From the NCBI GenBank assembly GCA_022376465.1, contig JACDTU010000007.1:1302001-1366000 (forward strand): DNA of 64,000 bases, read 5' to 3'. The DNA is from Cubamyces lactineus (Eukaryota; Basidiomycota; Agaricomycetes; Polyporales; Polyporaceae). The position numbers were made by a program, and so were the translations under genes. The notes below the pieces were generated by a model. The model made no database searches. It had not been told where the DNA came from and saw nothing but the letters and a program-made list of their open reading frames with translations. Shown here in pieces: positions 1 through 10,371 of this stretch (the first letter of the stretch is position 1; every line of letters begins with the position of its first letter).

Positions 1-2
1 CG

Positions 3-905
3 GCCTGGGACGACAAGTTTACCCAACTCCTCCCAGACCTGTTTGAGCTCGTCGCGCCTCACTTGCGGACGCTCGCGCTGTTGCAATCCGACGGGTTTAC
101 GTTACCGCCAATCCGAAACGTCCTTCCTCGGCTTCGCGAGCTCACTCTCTTGGTGGGTATCTCGGTGATGCTCAACGGCGGGGACGGCTACCAGGTGGAT
201 GGCCGATCCCGCACGTCACACCTCCGACCACATGGATCTGAATCTCCCGCGGACGCTGATGTCGATGACGCCGTCAACGACGAAAACGAAAACGGCTCGG
301 ACACGTCCGGCCTACTGGAAGCGCCCATATCCTCCGCCGCGACACAGTGCTCGCCGCCAGTGCCATGCGCGCGCTTCCCCGCGCTCGAACGACTGCACGT
401 CGTCTGCGGCCGCCATCGCGACTTCCGTCTGCGCGAGACTCTCGCGCACCTGCCGCGCCTCGCCCCCGCACTCACGCACCTCCGCATCTCGAACGCGACG
501 TACACGCACGAGGCGTGTATCCCCGGCTTCCTCCGCGCCGCGCTCGGGATGCCGTTCCCCGAATTCGCGTTCCTCGGGACCGCGTCCCCGCCTCGACTCG
601 TGCAGCGACCACCGGGCGCAGACCCGGACACGCATGCTTCGCTACCCGCGCTACGGAATGTCGTGGTGCATTCGGTGCTACCGCCTTCCGGTGGGGCGTG
701 CGGGAACCCGTACATGGAGTACGTCGCGCTTATGGACGCGGTGAACGCGATCAGCGAAGCGTGCGAGGGGACCGAGACCGTGCGGGTGCGTTCGGTGAGG
801 AGTGACCGCGCGAAACACCGGCATTGGGAGGAGCTCGTCGCGCGGCAGTGGGTCGAGCGGATCGAGGGTGGGTACGGGTGTTGGGTAGGCTGCGAGGTTT
901 CGTGA
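3..905 (+). CDS. Hypothetical leucine-rich protein, C-terminal part (5' end outside window)
   Basis: The frame is open from the first bases of the window to a TGA at 903-905, and no start codon is needed, so the gene begins upstream. About 300 residues are visible. They contain repeated short leucine-rich stretches (for example LPRLRELTLLV and LPRLAPALTHLRIS) of the kind found in the long F-box/LRR-like hypothetical proteins of Agaricomycetes. An F-box would lie in the missing N-terminus, so that assignment is inference. There is a short acidic, Asp/Asn-rich segment in the middle. Codon use is GC-rich, like the other genes here. No intron is needed in the visible part. Function cannot be stated. 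Confidence 0.6.
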   Translation, partial: AWDDKFTQLLPDLFELVAPHLRTLALLQSDGFTLPPIRNVLPRLRELTLLVGISVMLNGGDGYQVDGRSRTSHLRPHGSESPADADVDDAVNDENENGSDTSGLLEAPISSAATQCSPPVPCARFPALERLHVVCGRHRDFRLRETLAHLPRLAPALTHLRISNATYTHEACIPGFLRAALGMPFPEFAFLGTASPPRLVQRPPGADPDTHASLPALRNVVVHSVLPPSGGACGNPYMEYVALMDAVNAISEACEGTETVRVRSVRSDRAKHRHWEELVARQWVERIEGGYGCWVGCEVS

Positions 906-1792
906 TGACTCGCTGCGGGCGTGTACGATGCAACACTGGAGGTTGTAATGGTTTCATATATCCTTAGGAGTAAGTGACACGCTGGTGCTTTGTGCGTCTG
1001 CGCTGATGGACCGTCTCTGCAGCTGGTCAGATTCGGACTCACGTAGACTATGGACTTTTTGGACATGATACAGCGAGCGCAGTGCAGCATCACGACTCAT
1101 GCGTGCAACCCGACGAGTCCTGTAGGCATGGTAAGAGCATGGTGACCGTAGCGATGACAGTAGCGCGTGTTTGATGCTCGGGAACGTGTCCTGTGCGTTG
1201 CATTGTCTTCGCTCCCGAAACAACGACGTAGCTGTGCAGTCTGCGGGTTCGACGTACATGCTTCTCATCAATGATCATTGGTTCACTGCCTCCTGCCTCC
1301 TTGATTTACAAGGAGGACGAGGCCTTGAGCGAAGTTGATCGTCTATACCGAGATAACGCAACGCTCACATTGACAGGTACCAGGGCGTTCTATCTTGTGG
1401 TGTGTATACAACCTACAAACGCTCGCGAGCGGCCCATAAGATATATCCAATGGTACGTACGATGGCTAGCGTGTGGCACCGAAGCAGGGATGCCGTGATC
1501 CCGTCTTTGGAGCCTCATTTGTCGGCCTCCAGGGAGCCTGCAGGTGGGGCGGTAAGACCTTTTCCTCGTATATATGCAATGAGCAGTCCCAAGGCATAGT
1601 TCGATTGCTGTCGTCCAGAGAATACCAGTGCCATCACTGCAGTGTGCGAGGTGAGAGCTTTGGGCGAGAGCGAGTTCTATCGCACTGATCTCTAGTTTCA
1701 GTCCTGGCCTGCCATGGATGTACCGCCATCATCTTCAGCAATATCCACTAGTGTGTTCTGTGTCGTCAGTGCACCTTCGCGTGTAATTGACT
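906..1792. other. Intergenic; may hold 5' exons of the next gene
   Basis: No convincing complete gene is visible. A short plus-strand frame from an ATG at about 1271 contains a segment (DNATLTLTGTRAFY) that resembles the beta-strand region of extracellular domains often found in front of the single membrane span in basidiomycete proteins. It could be an upstream exon of the gene at 1793, but I could not join it convincingly. Confidence 0.3.
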
Positions 1793-2462
1793 ATGTTATG
1801 CTTACTAGCTGTATTGCCTGAAGTAACCTTGGCTACATTCGCTGCCTACACACAGCCGTCAGAACCCTGCTACAATAGGACAACAGCAGGCTACTTGAGG
1901 CGTTCCAATGGTGCACACCCAAGCACAGGAGTAGTCCTGGCTGGAGCGTTTGGAGGCATTGGCGGAGGATTACTCCTGATTGCGCTATTTTGCCTGTATA
2001 TACGGAGGCGGGGCAGGTACACCCAGCTATCGGATGAGGAGAAACAGCCCTTCACAGGTACGTCATGGTGTGCCATCCTGAACATTCCGCTTGGCTGACC
2101 GCCGTACAGAGATACACCCGTTCATGTCGTGGCGGAGTCCAGTACCTGGCACGAGCCCTGCGAAGAGAGAAGGAGAGGCATGCAGGCAGCACTCATCCGG
2201 CCTTCCTCCGGTTCCCGCCCACAAGAGTCCGCTCCCACAGTCGATGCAACCCGTCGCGGCATCACCTGAGCGCGAGCGGAGAAGTAGGACGCGATACTGT
2301 CCCCGCCCGCCGAGGGAGAGAGACGATCTAGGTCACCTAGGTTCCGCTGAGCAACCTACGGAAGGTGCGCGGATACCTCGGAAGAAGAAGCCTGCAAAGG
2401 TGTTGAGCCACGGAGGACGTACGGTGGATTGGATGCCTGACGTGAAAAAATGTCAGACATAG
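1793..2462 (+). CDS. Single-pass membrane protein, type I-like, unknown function
   Basis: Model: exons 1793-2057 and 2110-2462, about 205 residues. The 52-nt intron has a GTACGT donor and a TACAG acceptor, and the phase matches. The N-terminus (MLCLLAVLPEVTLA) reads as a signal peptide and is followed by a possible N-glycosylation site (NRT). One membrane span (residues about 45-70) contains a GG-rich stretch and ends in basic residues (YIRRRGRY). The cytoplasmic tail is Pro/Arg/Ser-rich. This is the common basidiomycete plan of a short ectodomain, one span and a disordered tail, often called hypothetical. More ectodomain exons may lie upstream between 1260 and 1780, so the start is uncertain. 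Confidence 0.5.
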
Positions 2463-3099
2463 GGCTACGACACACGAACCGCTTCCATGCCGTTGGATGT
2501 CTACCCCTTCGCCGTTGTGAAACCATATGCATTGGCGGCAGTCGACTTGACCCGCCTTGTAACCTCAGTGTAGAGCTATCCATATATGTACGCGGCAGAT
2601 GAGAGCCTGGAGCTTTCACTGCGTTTGTTGAGATGCCATAGGTGCATATCGGCTGTGTCGAGTTCCGGTCTACGCGCTCGACAGGACGGCTAACAGTCCC
2701 GCAGGCCATGACCCGTTTGCTGCGGTGCGCGTGGAGAGTGAGAGACAGCAGCGACGCCACGAAGGGGATTATAATGTCATAGCACGTGATCGCGACAAGG
2801 CGGGCGTCTGATGTGCCCTGTTCTGTGGATTCGCGGGAGAGAGCAGCTGCTCTTTGGCGACGCTCCGTGATTCTGTCAGGAGAACTGCTTCGCTTATCGC
2901 CCCCTTCCTCCCTCTCTCCATCTCCTCCTGTGTATCGCCTTGGTCGCCTCTTTCTGGCTTGCTTCGAGGTCGCTGGCTCGTGTTACTTCTGCAACTCTAC
3001 TTAATCCATCGTGCAAGTAGCATACAGGATCCACCGCCCTCCGAACTCCCGCGCATATCCCCACATTCTTTCAGAGAACACAAGTGCTCATACTCAGAA
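2463..3099. other. Intergenic, promoter side of the next gene
   Basis: No supported gene. The last 200 bases are pyrimidine-rich, as is usual upstream of fungal genes. The frame of the next gene stays open upstream of its ATG to about 2854 but has no earlier ATG, so this part is more likely leader sequence. Confidence 0.4.
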
Positions 3100-5002
3100 A
3101 TGTTCGGACTACCGTCCCGCTCAACGTCCAGGAAGGAGCCAGTGCAGGAAGCGTCTCAACCGCAGGTGAAGAGGGTATCAACTGGTCCTCCTATTGGAGA
3201 CAATGCACACGCTGCTCTCGAGTCGTCTGGTGCATCTACCTCTGATAGCTCTCCGCCCGCCTCTACCCCCAGCACAACTCAGGACGCTTCTACCGAGGAC
3301 GTACCTACACCCGCTCAGGAGCCGACTCCCCGCTCCCAGAAGCGTTTCTCCTGGCGTTCACTTGTTTCTCCCCGTGGTGTACAAGATCGCAAGGCTTCTC
3401 TACCTCCTCCGCTTGAAGAGGCTCACAAGGAGGAGACCGCTCGCCAAGAGTATGTTCAACGGCAGATTCTGCGGACACGCTCCGACAAGCGCGCCCACGA
3501 GTCTGCTCTCGTTGTGCGTGAGCTGATCGTCGGGCCCTTCGCCAATCCAACCGCGGCCCCGCCAAAGAGCGCCAAAGTATCAGCGTCTGCCGTGACGTCG
3601 CTGCAGAGAGTACAGAAGGTGAAGGCACAACTACTTGAGCCCAAAGCCGCGCAGAAGGTCATCGCACAACTGCGCCAACTTCCTACATCCGACGCACCAG
3701 TCGTCGTCGGCAAGACGCGCACCGGAGAGACGGTGAAGACCCTTCCTCGAGGGCCCATCCATGCGGTCTGCCTGCCATATACCGACGCCGAGGCGCACGA
3801 GAAGCGTTTCTCGAAGCTGGACAAACTGGTGCCCGCTGCTCCCGCTCCCTCCCCGTCGACGGCATCTCCCAAGATGAAGGCACGCAGTCTGGACCTTTCC
3901 GCGGTGTCCAGTGCTGCGGGTGAGATTGCAAGTGTCACGGCGACGTCCCTTGAGAAACTCAAGGAAGTGCTCGACGGTCTCGACCTCGTGAGCCTGATTA
4001 CCACGCCGGACTTGGGCCTTGGGCACCCTGGCAATGGTCCCGGACTGCTCAGCGGAGCGATTCCTAGTGCAGACGCAATCGTCGATGGCGTTGAGCAAAT
4101 CACGCCGCAGCTCATGGCCTTGGGGTACGCGACGGGCAAGGCCATCCTACCTTCGCACGCGAACGTGTATCCGCCGACAGATCGGATGTCGGTAATTACA
4201 TGTGAGTGTAAGCCGCCTCCGAAGATATGGCGGATCGCTAACATGGGATTCTCACAGACTGGTGGGGGTTGGAGATCGCAATGCCCGAACCATCTGTGCA
4301 GTACCTCAGTGTACGGTCCTTTCTCCGCTTGAGATATGATTCACACTGATCTCACGCCGCATATACCGGCCTGTCCCTACATAGAATGTGCCCTCGATCG
4401 CACACACCGTGATCAACTTCATGACGGCGCTCTCAGTCGCGAGCGGCGGCGTGCGCGAGATCATGCCTTTCGTGCGCTACATCTCGCAGTACATCGACGC
4501 CGAATGGAACTTGATCCAGCAGGCGGACCAGGGCCAGGGCGTTGTGTGCGCCGCGACGTGGATCATGCCCGCCGCACTAGTTCCGCGGGCATGGGACTTC
4601 CCGCAGCAGCCCGCTTCCTCATCCACGACCGACTCCGACACGGGGAACACGGATGCTAGCAAGAGTGCACCGAATGGTGCCACACCAGCGCAGCCGTCCG
4701 CCGATACTTCTTCAGCGGTGCCCAACCCGCAGCTCCTGACACCCCCGCTGCCAGACCCCAACCATGCTCCGGTCTTCGTCGCGCCCCCCGGAGATCCAGC
4801 CGCACGGCTGCAGAGTGTGCAGGGCGACCCTGCGAATGGGGTGCCTGGAGTCACGGTGACGCCCCCTACGCCTCCTGCGTCGGATACGCTGGGCAAGGCT
4901 GCTGCTGAGGGGGCGATCAAGTCTGCCGCCACCGCGTCAGGCGAGGGGGCAAGCGTGGCTGGGAATACGAAGGCTCCCACTGCTATCGCGGTGTCCGCGT
5001 GA
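3100..5002 (+). CDS. Hypothetical Ser/Pro-rich basidiomycete protein
   Basis: Model: exons 3100-4201, 4258-4310 and 4385-5002, 590 residues. Both introns are canonical; the first has a clear GCTAAC branch site. The first in-frame ATG is at 3100. The N-terminal ~100 residues are rich in Ser, Pro and Thr. A charged, probably helical region follows (residues about 105-150), then a folded-looking middle part rich in aliphatic residues. Exon 2 encodes YWWGLEIAMPEPSVQYL, and exon 3 starts with a helical block (IAHTVINFMTALSVASGG). The tail is low-complexity Pro/Ala/Thr. No known domain is recognised and no signal peptide is seen. A cytosolic or nuclear scaffold would fit, but that is a guess. Confidence 0.7.
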
Positions 5003-6133
5003 GGGTGCGCCGAGCGTATGTATCATCACCTTCCTGGCGTAGCGAGGGCCGGAGAGTGGATGATGCGGTAAGCGTGGTAATGACGATGGACAAGGCGTCC
5101 GATAGGTTGCTCACGTTCACTTTCCAGGTCCCTCCGGTTGCTGTCTCGGGATTACGATGCCTTCTATCATTTACTTCCCTCTTCTCTTTCTCCCTCAATC
5201 CTCCTTCTCTGTTATCGTTATGTCGTCTCATTATATGTTTCCTATCACGATCACGACCACGTCACGACCCCGCAATGACCACTTCCTCCTCTTTCCCGGA
5301 ATTCTTCTCCAACTCCACTAGTCTAGGCCTTCTGTCTTTTCTTTCTTTTCGCTCTGCATACCTCTCGTCAGGATACCCCTCACCGACATACTCCTTCATC
5401 TCAGGACTTTTCGCCTTCGAGTCATTTGTACGGATGCACGGATCGATCTGTAGGCTGTTCCATCGTGGCACGTAATGATACATGCATTGGCCCCTCGTCC
5501 TCGGTTTCCGAAGAGGGTGGTTGACGGTGTGGACCCTAGCTGGTGCCCCGGCATGTTCTACCGACGTTGTAGTATCGTATGATTGGTATCGTCCGATCAT
5601 GTTCACAACCCTGTAATGGGGACGGAGCGCTGACTGTGGTGCATCAGATACGTTGTGTGCACGTTGCGCGCGAGGCTAGGCGTGCTTCACGGGATCATAA
5701 ATGTCGATGAGGAGCGTAACCCTATATATCACCCGGAGAGGTACGGGAGTCCCAACAGAGTACAAACATACATGCAGCTTTTCCCGATCCACGTTCCTCC
5801 CGCGAACCACCGGCCCTGGCCCTGAATACGAATGATACAGCAGCAGCAGCAGTAGCGCTGTCTAATGACACAACAGCACATCCATACAATCCGATCCCCG
5901 ATTCCCGATCCACGATGCTCGTACACACTCCGCGAGGGGCTAGGCAGGAAATATACAAGGCTAGAGAAAGCCGTTCGTCGTAAACACGCTCGTTCATTTC
6001 GTTCCGCGGGTACCGTCCATCCGGAGAGCAGCAGGGTGAGATGTTCGTCTCGATGGCGCGCCTGTGTTCTACTGGAAGTGAAAGAGGGGTGGTGGTGCGC
6101 GACACATCATGCATCAGGAGGCCCAGCCCTCGA
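5003..6133. other. Intergenic between convergent genes
   Basis: Contains the 3' ends of the Ser/Pro-rich gene (plus) and the proteinase inhibitor gene (minus). A CT-rich tract lies around 5160-5350. No gene is supported; the open frames here are short and lack family resemblance. Confidence 0.5.
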
Positions 6134-6868
6134 TCACTGGGTCGTGACGATGCTGTCGGGTTCTGCAAGGACAACGAGGCATGGGCGGTCAGCGCTCAGG
6201 AAGTTCGGATGCGAATGCTCTGGCACGCCACCACGCCTAGAACGCCGCACAGGTACAGGTACCGTGGTTGTATATCAGGTACCGTGGTTGTATATCAGGT
6301 ACCGTGGTTGTATATGGGCTCGTACCGCGAGGCGATCCGTATACGCGCCCCATATTCACCCTTGAGGGGAATAAAGTACCCCCGAAGACGGATGCGGGGA
6401 AAGACGCGCGGACATGTCGAAGGACGGGTGGCGCTAGGCGCGAGAGAAAAGAGGGTCTGCCTACCGATGTAATCGATCACGCTGCCCTGGAAGGCTTGGA
6501 GGCGCTGGAGGTACGACTCCGGGATCTGGGCGGAGAAGCCCTGGGAGATTATAACGACTTCGTGAGCATGCTGCGCTCTCGCGCGAGACCGCTGCGCGAT
6601 GAGCTGGCCTACCTTCAAGACGCTGTCATAGCGCTGGCCAACGTTTCCTCCTGTAGAGGGAGAGAAAGATCAATAAAAGCTTGGCGCGCCGAGGACTGCG
6701 GATGCGGAGAACACACTGCGTACCGTTTGCGTTGACTTCGTTGATATACTTATCGATCTCAGATTGAGATACATGGTCTTTGAAGACGACAATGTACTCT
6801 GCGCGATACTCCGTGAGCATCACTCGCATGACGCCACATTGGGAGACGGGATACGCACTTCCGGACAT
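6134..6868 (-). CDS. Proteinase inhibitor I9 / subtilisin-propeptide-like inhibitor
   Basis: Model on the minus strand: 6859-6868, 6724-6798, 6613-6650, 6465-6540 and 6134-6162, 75 residues. The first exon is only 10 nt and joins to give MSGKYIVVFKDHV, the classic start of this family. The middle reads GGNVGQRYDSVLKGFSAQIP and the end DYIEPDSIVTTQ. The length and sequence match the family of Pleurotus proteinase A inhibitor 1 and yeast proteinase B inhibitor 2, which bind and inhibit subtilisin-type proteases and may also act as folding helpers. There is no signal peptide, so it should act in the cytosol or vacuole. The last intron (302 nt) is unusually long for this genome and contains a minisatellite. 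Splice sites are GT-AG throughout and all phases agree. Confidence 0.88.
6256..6315. repeat. 20-bp minisatellite, three perfect copies
   Basis: Unit CAGGTACCGTGGTTGTATAT occurs three times head to tail without mismatch. It lies inside the last intron of the I9 inhibitor gene and accounts for part of that intron's excess length. Confidence 0.95.
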
Positions 6869-7547
6869 ATTGGATGCTTCTTGAGACGTCGTGGTGGAAC
6901 CGGTCGTGAGTGTGCGGGCGAAAGCGCGAGGTATACGGAACAGATGCGAGCGCGGGGTATTTACAAGGACGCGATGCAGAGCGAAAGGGGAGAAGAGCGA
7001 GAGGAGATGGGAAGAGGACAGCCCCGGACGCGGACTTGGTCTTTATGGGGCCCCCGCTGAAGGGCCAGGCACGGGCGGACCGCGGTGGCGCATGGGCGCG
7101 CCCATACACGTGACTATACGCGTAACGCGTAATTACGCGCCACCGCGCGCCTTGGCGCTGCGCCATCGTCGCGCTAGCGCCCTCCCCGCACTGACGCTGG
7201 TCAGCAGGCGCTCGCCGGGGCGAACTTGGTGCTGCGAATGCCCGAAAGGGAGTGTGCCAGGTGCGGCTCCGCGCCCGACTCACCGACCCACCTTCGCGAC
7301 TAGCGCGGCTTCGGGACTGAATGGCGCGTACGCTCTGTGGCTGTACCCAGATTGCTTCATAAGCCAGCAACTGGGAGCTTGGGAACGTCAGTACATGCAC
7401 TTCCCTCTTACACGTATTGCTTCCCGGTGCCTGACGCGGACGTCTCCAGTTGCGTTAGCGTGCTACAGACAAGCCTCAACATTTATCGCCCCGCTTCAAG
7501 CGGCACAGGGAACACCGGGCGGTTTCGCCGGAACTAGAGCCACCACC
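6869..7547. other. Shared promoter region between divergent genes
   Basis: Lies between the start of the inhibitor gene (minus) and the start of the DNA glycosylase gene (plus). Very GC-rich, with several GCGC-containing short inverted repeats near 7090-7180. No gene is supported. The frame of the glycosylase stays open upstream without an ATG matching the family. Confidence 0.45.
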
Positions 7548-9560
7548 ATGGCTGTTACACGCTCAGCGACGCGCAGTACGTCCACAGCAACAGCAGCAGC
7601 AACAGCAGGGAATGCAGCCGATGCCACGGACGCGGAGAAGGTCCAGGCAAAGGCTCCGGTCACTGCGAAGAGGAGGAAAGCAACCGGCTCGTCCGCAGAA
7701 ACGGCTCAGAAGAAGCCTCGGACTGCTCAGAAGACCGCAAAGGCCGCCACGTCCACAAACGCCGGCTCGTCCGCTGCTGCTGCTTCCAGGACGACAGCCG
7801 TGCCGATTCTGAACCCAGTGGGAGAGGAGCTAGTCCCCGCTGTGCTCACCTTCTCGTTTGAAGAGGCGAAGGGCCACCTCATCAGCGTTGATCCACGCTT
7901 TGAAGAGGTTTTCCGACGAGTCAAGTGCAAGCCGTTCGAGCATCTCGAGCGGGTCGACCCCTTCCGGTGCGCAAATGATATCTTTGCGCAGTTTGACTTG
8001 TTCTGTTGCTCACGGCCCCGTCCTTCTCTAGCACGCTCGCGCACTCCATATTGTAAGAGTTTCTTCATCATGTCAAAGATTAGGTTATATGCGGTGCTTA
8101 TTTGCCGTCGTGCGGCCACACGGCGGTAGATCAGCATGGAAGCATGAGAGCATCACATCATACATACCATGCTTCTACAACCCATCGCGATGTTGGATGC
8201 CCCACGTATGCAAGTATCGGGCAAGCTCGCTGACTCCAGGCTTAGAGGGCAACAGATCTCCTGGAAAGCCGCCGCCTCCATAACGCACAAGTTCATACGC
8301 CTCTTTGACCCGTCCATTCCCGAGAATCTGGCCGATTCCAAGTAGGTGCACCACAGACCGAGCGCTCTCCTGCCGCTGATCGACATGTGTTTGGAAGGTC
8401 AAACTTCTTCCCCTCCGCCCATCAGGTAATCACCAAAGACATCACAACTCTGCGTACCGCCGGTCTGAGTGCTCGTAAAGCTGAATATGGTCAGTCAAGT
8501 TCATCTCGAGCTCGTGCAGATTGAGGTTGATCGGAGATATGTGTGCAGTGCTCGATCTCGCAGCAAGGTTTGCGGATGGACGGCTGTCCACGAGAAAACT
8601 GCTCGAAGCCGATGACGAGGAGCTTCATTCTATGCTCACCGAAGTTCGCGGAATCGGAAGGGTGAGTCCAGCACTGTATCAAGCCGCACCGGTGTCTTAA
8701 TGGCCTTCTATTGTTACTGCAGTGGACCGGTACGTGTTGGAACATCGGGCGCACAGTTCTATCTCAACAATCTTCCAGTTGACATGTTCGCTATCTTCTC
8801 CCTCAGGCGGCCTGACATCTTGCCAGTCGGCACGTATCGCCTCTAGCACATTGTAGGCGTATACAGCACTGACGGCTGCGTCGTACAGGGGACCTCGGAG
8901 TACAGCGTGGTTTACTGCGCTGGTTCATCTCCCTCCATGCGCCTTCTCACCCCGTGTCTCTACGCAAGGACAAGCTAGAATGCCCAGCTGAGGACAAACC
9001 TATCGCCGCGACACCATCAAAAAGTAACGGGGACGAAGCCACCATGCTAAGGGCCGCTACGCCCGATGCCTCTTCCATCCCGCCGGCGCCCGATTCTGCC
9101 CTAGAGATTGGTGACTCGTCTGGGAAGGGCAAAGCGAAGGCCGCGGGTAATGCTGTCCCAGAAGGCCCAGCCATGGCGTTGCCAGAGCCGTTCACGCCTT
9201 CCATCAATAAGACGTTGAACATGACTGCGCCGTCAACTGTCGACGGTGCAGACTACAAGCCCCCGCCGTTGCCGGAGGGCCTGACCGTGGCGCAAATGAA
9301 GAGTAGGCTCAGCGGGAAGAAGATCAAGTGAGTGCTCGTCGTGGATGACGTATATGCGTCGCCGTGCCTCATGGGTATGAATCGCAGAGGCGCGCTGCTT
9401 ACGCCAAAAGAGATGGAAGAGCTGACGGAATGTTGGCGGCCATACCGTAGCCTTGGTGAGCTCATGGCGTCATTGTGCGAAGTGCGCTGCTATTGTATAT
9501 CGTCTGACCTGGCCCAAAGGCGTATATTACATGTGGGCCCTCTCGGAGGAGCCCAAGTGA
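7548..9560 (+). CDS. MAG1: DNA-3-methyladenine glycosylase II (HhH-GPD superfamily)
   Basis: Model: 7548-7966, 8032-8052, 8246-8341, 8398-8489, 8549-8661, 8723-8729, 8779-8829, 8889-9327, 9388-9455 and 9520-9560; 448 residues. The ATG sits in a strong context (CCACCATGG). The first ~85 residues are a basic, Ala/Thr/Lys-rich nuclear-type tail. The catalytic core then follows: ILGQQISWKAAASITHKF, the helix-hairpin-helix VRGIGRWTV (about 243-250), and LPVGDLGVQRGL, where Asp268 is the expected catalytic aspartate. It ends WRPYRSLGVYYMWALSEE, as in the AlkA/Mag1 family. The enzyme removes 3-methyladenine and other alkylated bases to start base excision repair. A ~100-residue low-complexity insert precedes the last conserved block. 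Two exons are tiny (21 and 7 nt) and one intron is GC-AG, immediately before the catalytic Asp codon. Confidence 0.92.
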
Positions 9561-10371
9561 GGCTAGCCTCGGACGAACGGCCCTGTAGAGAACGTTGGGC
9601 GGTGGTGGACGAGCCTCAGAGGTTGAGGAGGGCCGGCGGGATGCGAGTCTGGGGAGGAATGCAGTGCCACCGCGCCAATAAAATTCAATAATGCAATGTT
9701 GCCTTTTCTGACGTAATGTAATTTACCGAGACTGGATCGGGCGATCAGCAGACACGGGAACGCACGCGTCTGCGACGCGTTTGGGTTGGCTCTCATGGGT
9801 TTCTGCGTGGATCTGACCTTGTGTCTGACTTTCAACTCTCAAGCTCCTGCAGCGTATGCATGGACACGCGAGCGACGTGGTGTCCATCATGCACAAGCCC
9901 AGACAGGGCTCCTTGCAGAGATGACCACGGCTATCATGCGAGGGCGAGCTCTGTCGGGGAGTGTCTAGGTGATCGACAGCTGGAACGTCGACGTCGCACA
10001 ACTGGGTATGGCCGCCCACCGTCGGTGGGTAGCGTGGCTGCGCGAGTACGTGCTTATATGAAAAATGGATATGTTCGGTGCATTTTACTGATAAGGCACG
10101 GCACAGACGAAAGCCGCGTGCAGGGAGGATGAGATTTCGAACGAGGGTGATCGAGTGTGGCTCTCTCTTTGACCTCGGCTGGTTCTGCACTCTTAGCTCG
10201 CTCTTCCCAGTTCGGATGCCCATTCGTCCGTTCCCGTTGGTTCGAGTAGAATAAATACCGCCCGGACATGTTCACTTCTCTTCTTGTCCCCCACCATCCC
10301 TCCGCGCTCTGTGTCACCCTTCCTGCCTTCTTCCTCCCCCTCAGCGCGTCTGCCCGCCGTCTGAGCCAACG
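9561..10371. other. Intergenic
   Basis: 3' region of the DNA glycosylase gene and promoter of the kinase gene. No gene is supported. A pyrimidine-rich tract runs from 10270 to the kinase start. Confidence 0.5.
10250..10257 (+). promoter_or_regulatory. Possible TATA-like element of the kinase gene
   Basis: AATAAATA lies about 115 bases upstream of the kinase ATG, followed by a CT-rich leader. The distance is typical for a fungal core promoter. Only sequence resemblance supports it. Confidence 0.3.

Noticed and set aside
188..1093. Minus-strand 301-residue frame opposite the first gene
   Set aside because: Shadow of a GC-rich coding strand; the plus-strand frame has the leucine-rich pattern and fits the neighbouring codon use.
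6891..7547. N-terminal extension of the DNA glycosylase in the open frame upstream
   Set aside because: The extension has no family resemblance, and the ATG at 7548 has an ideal context.
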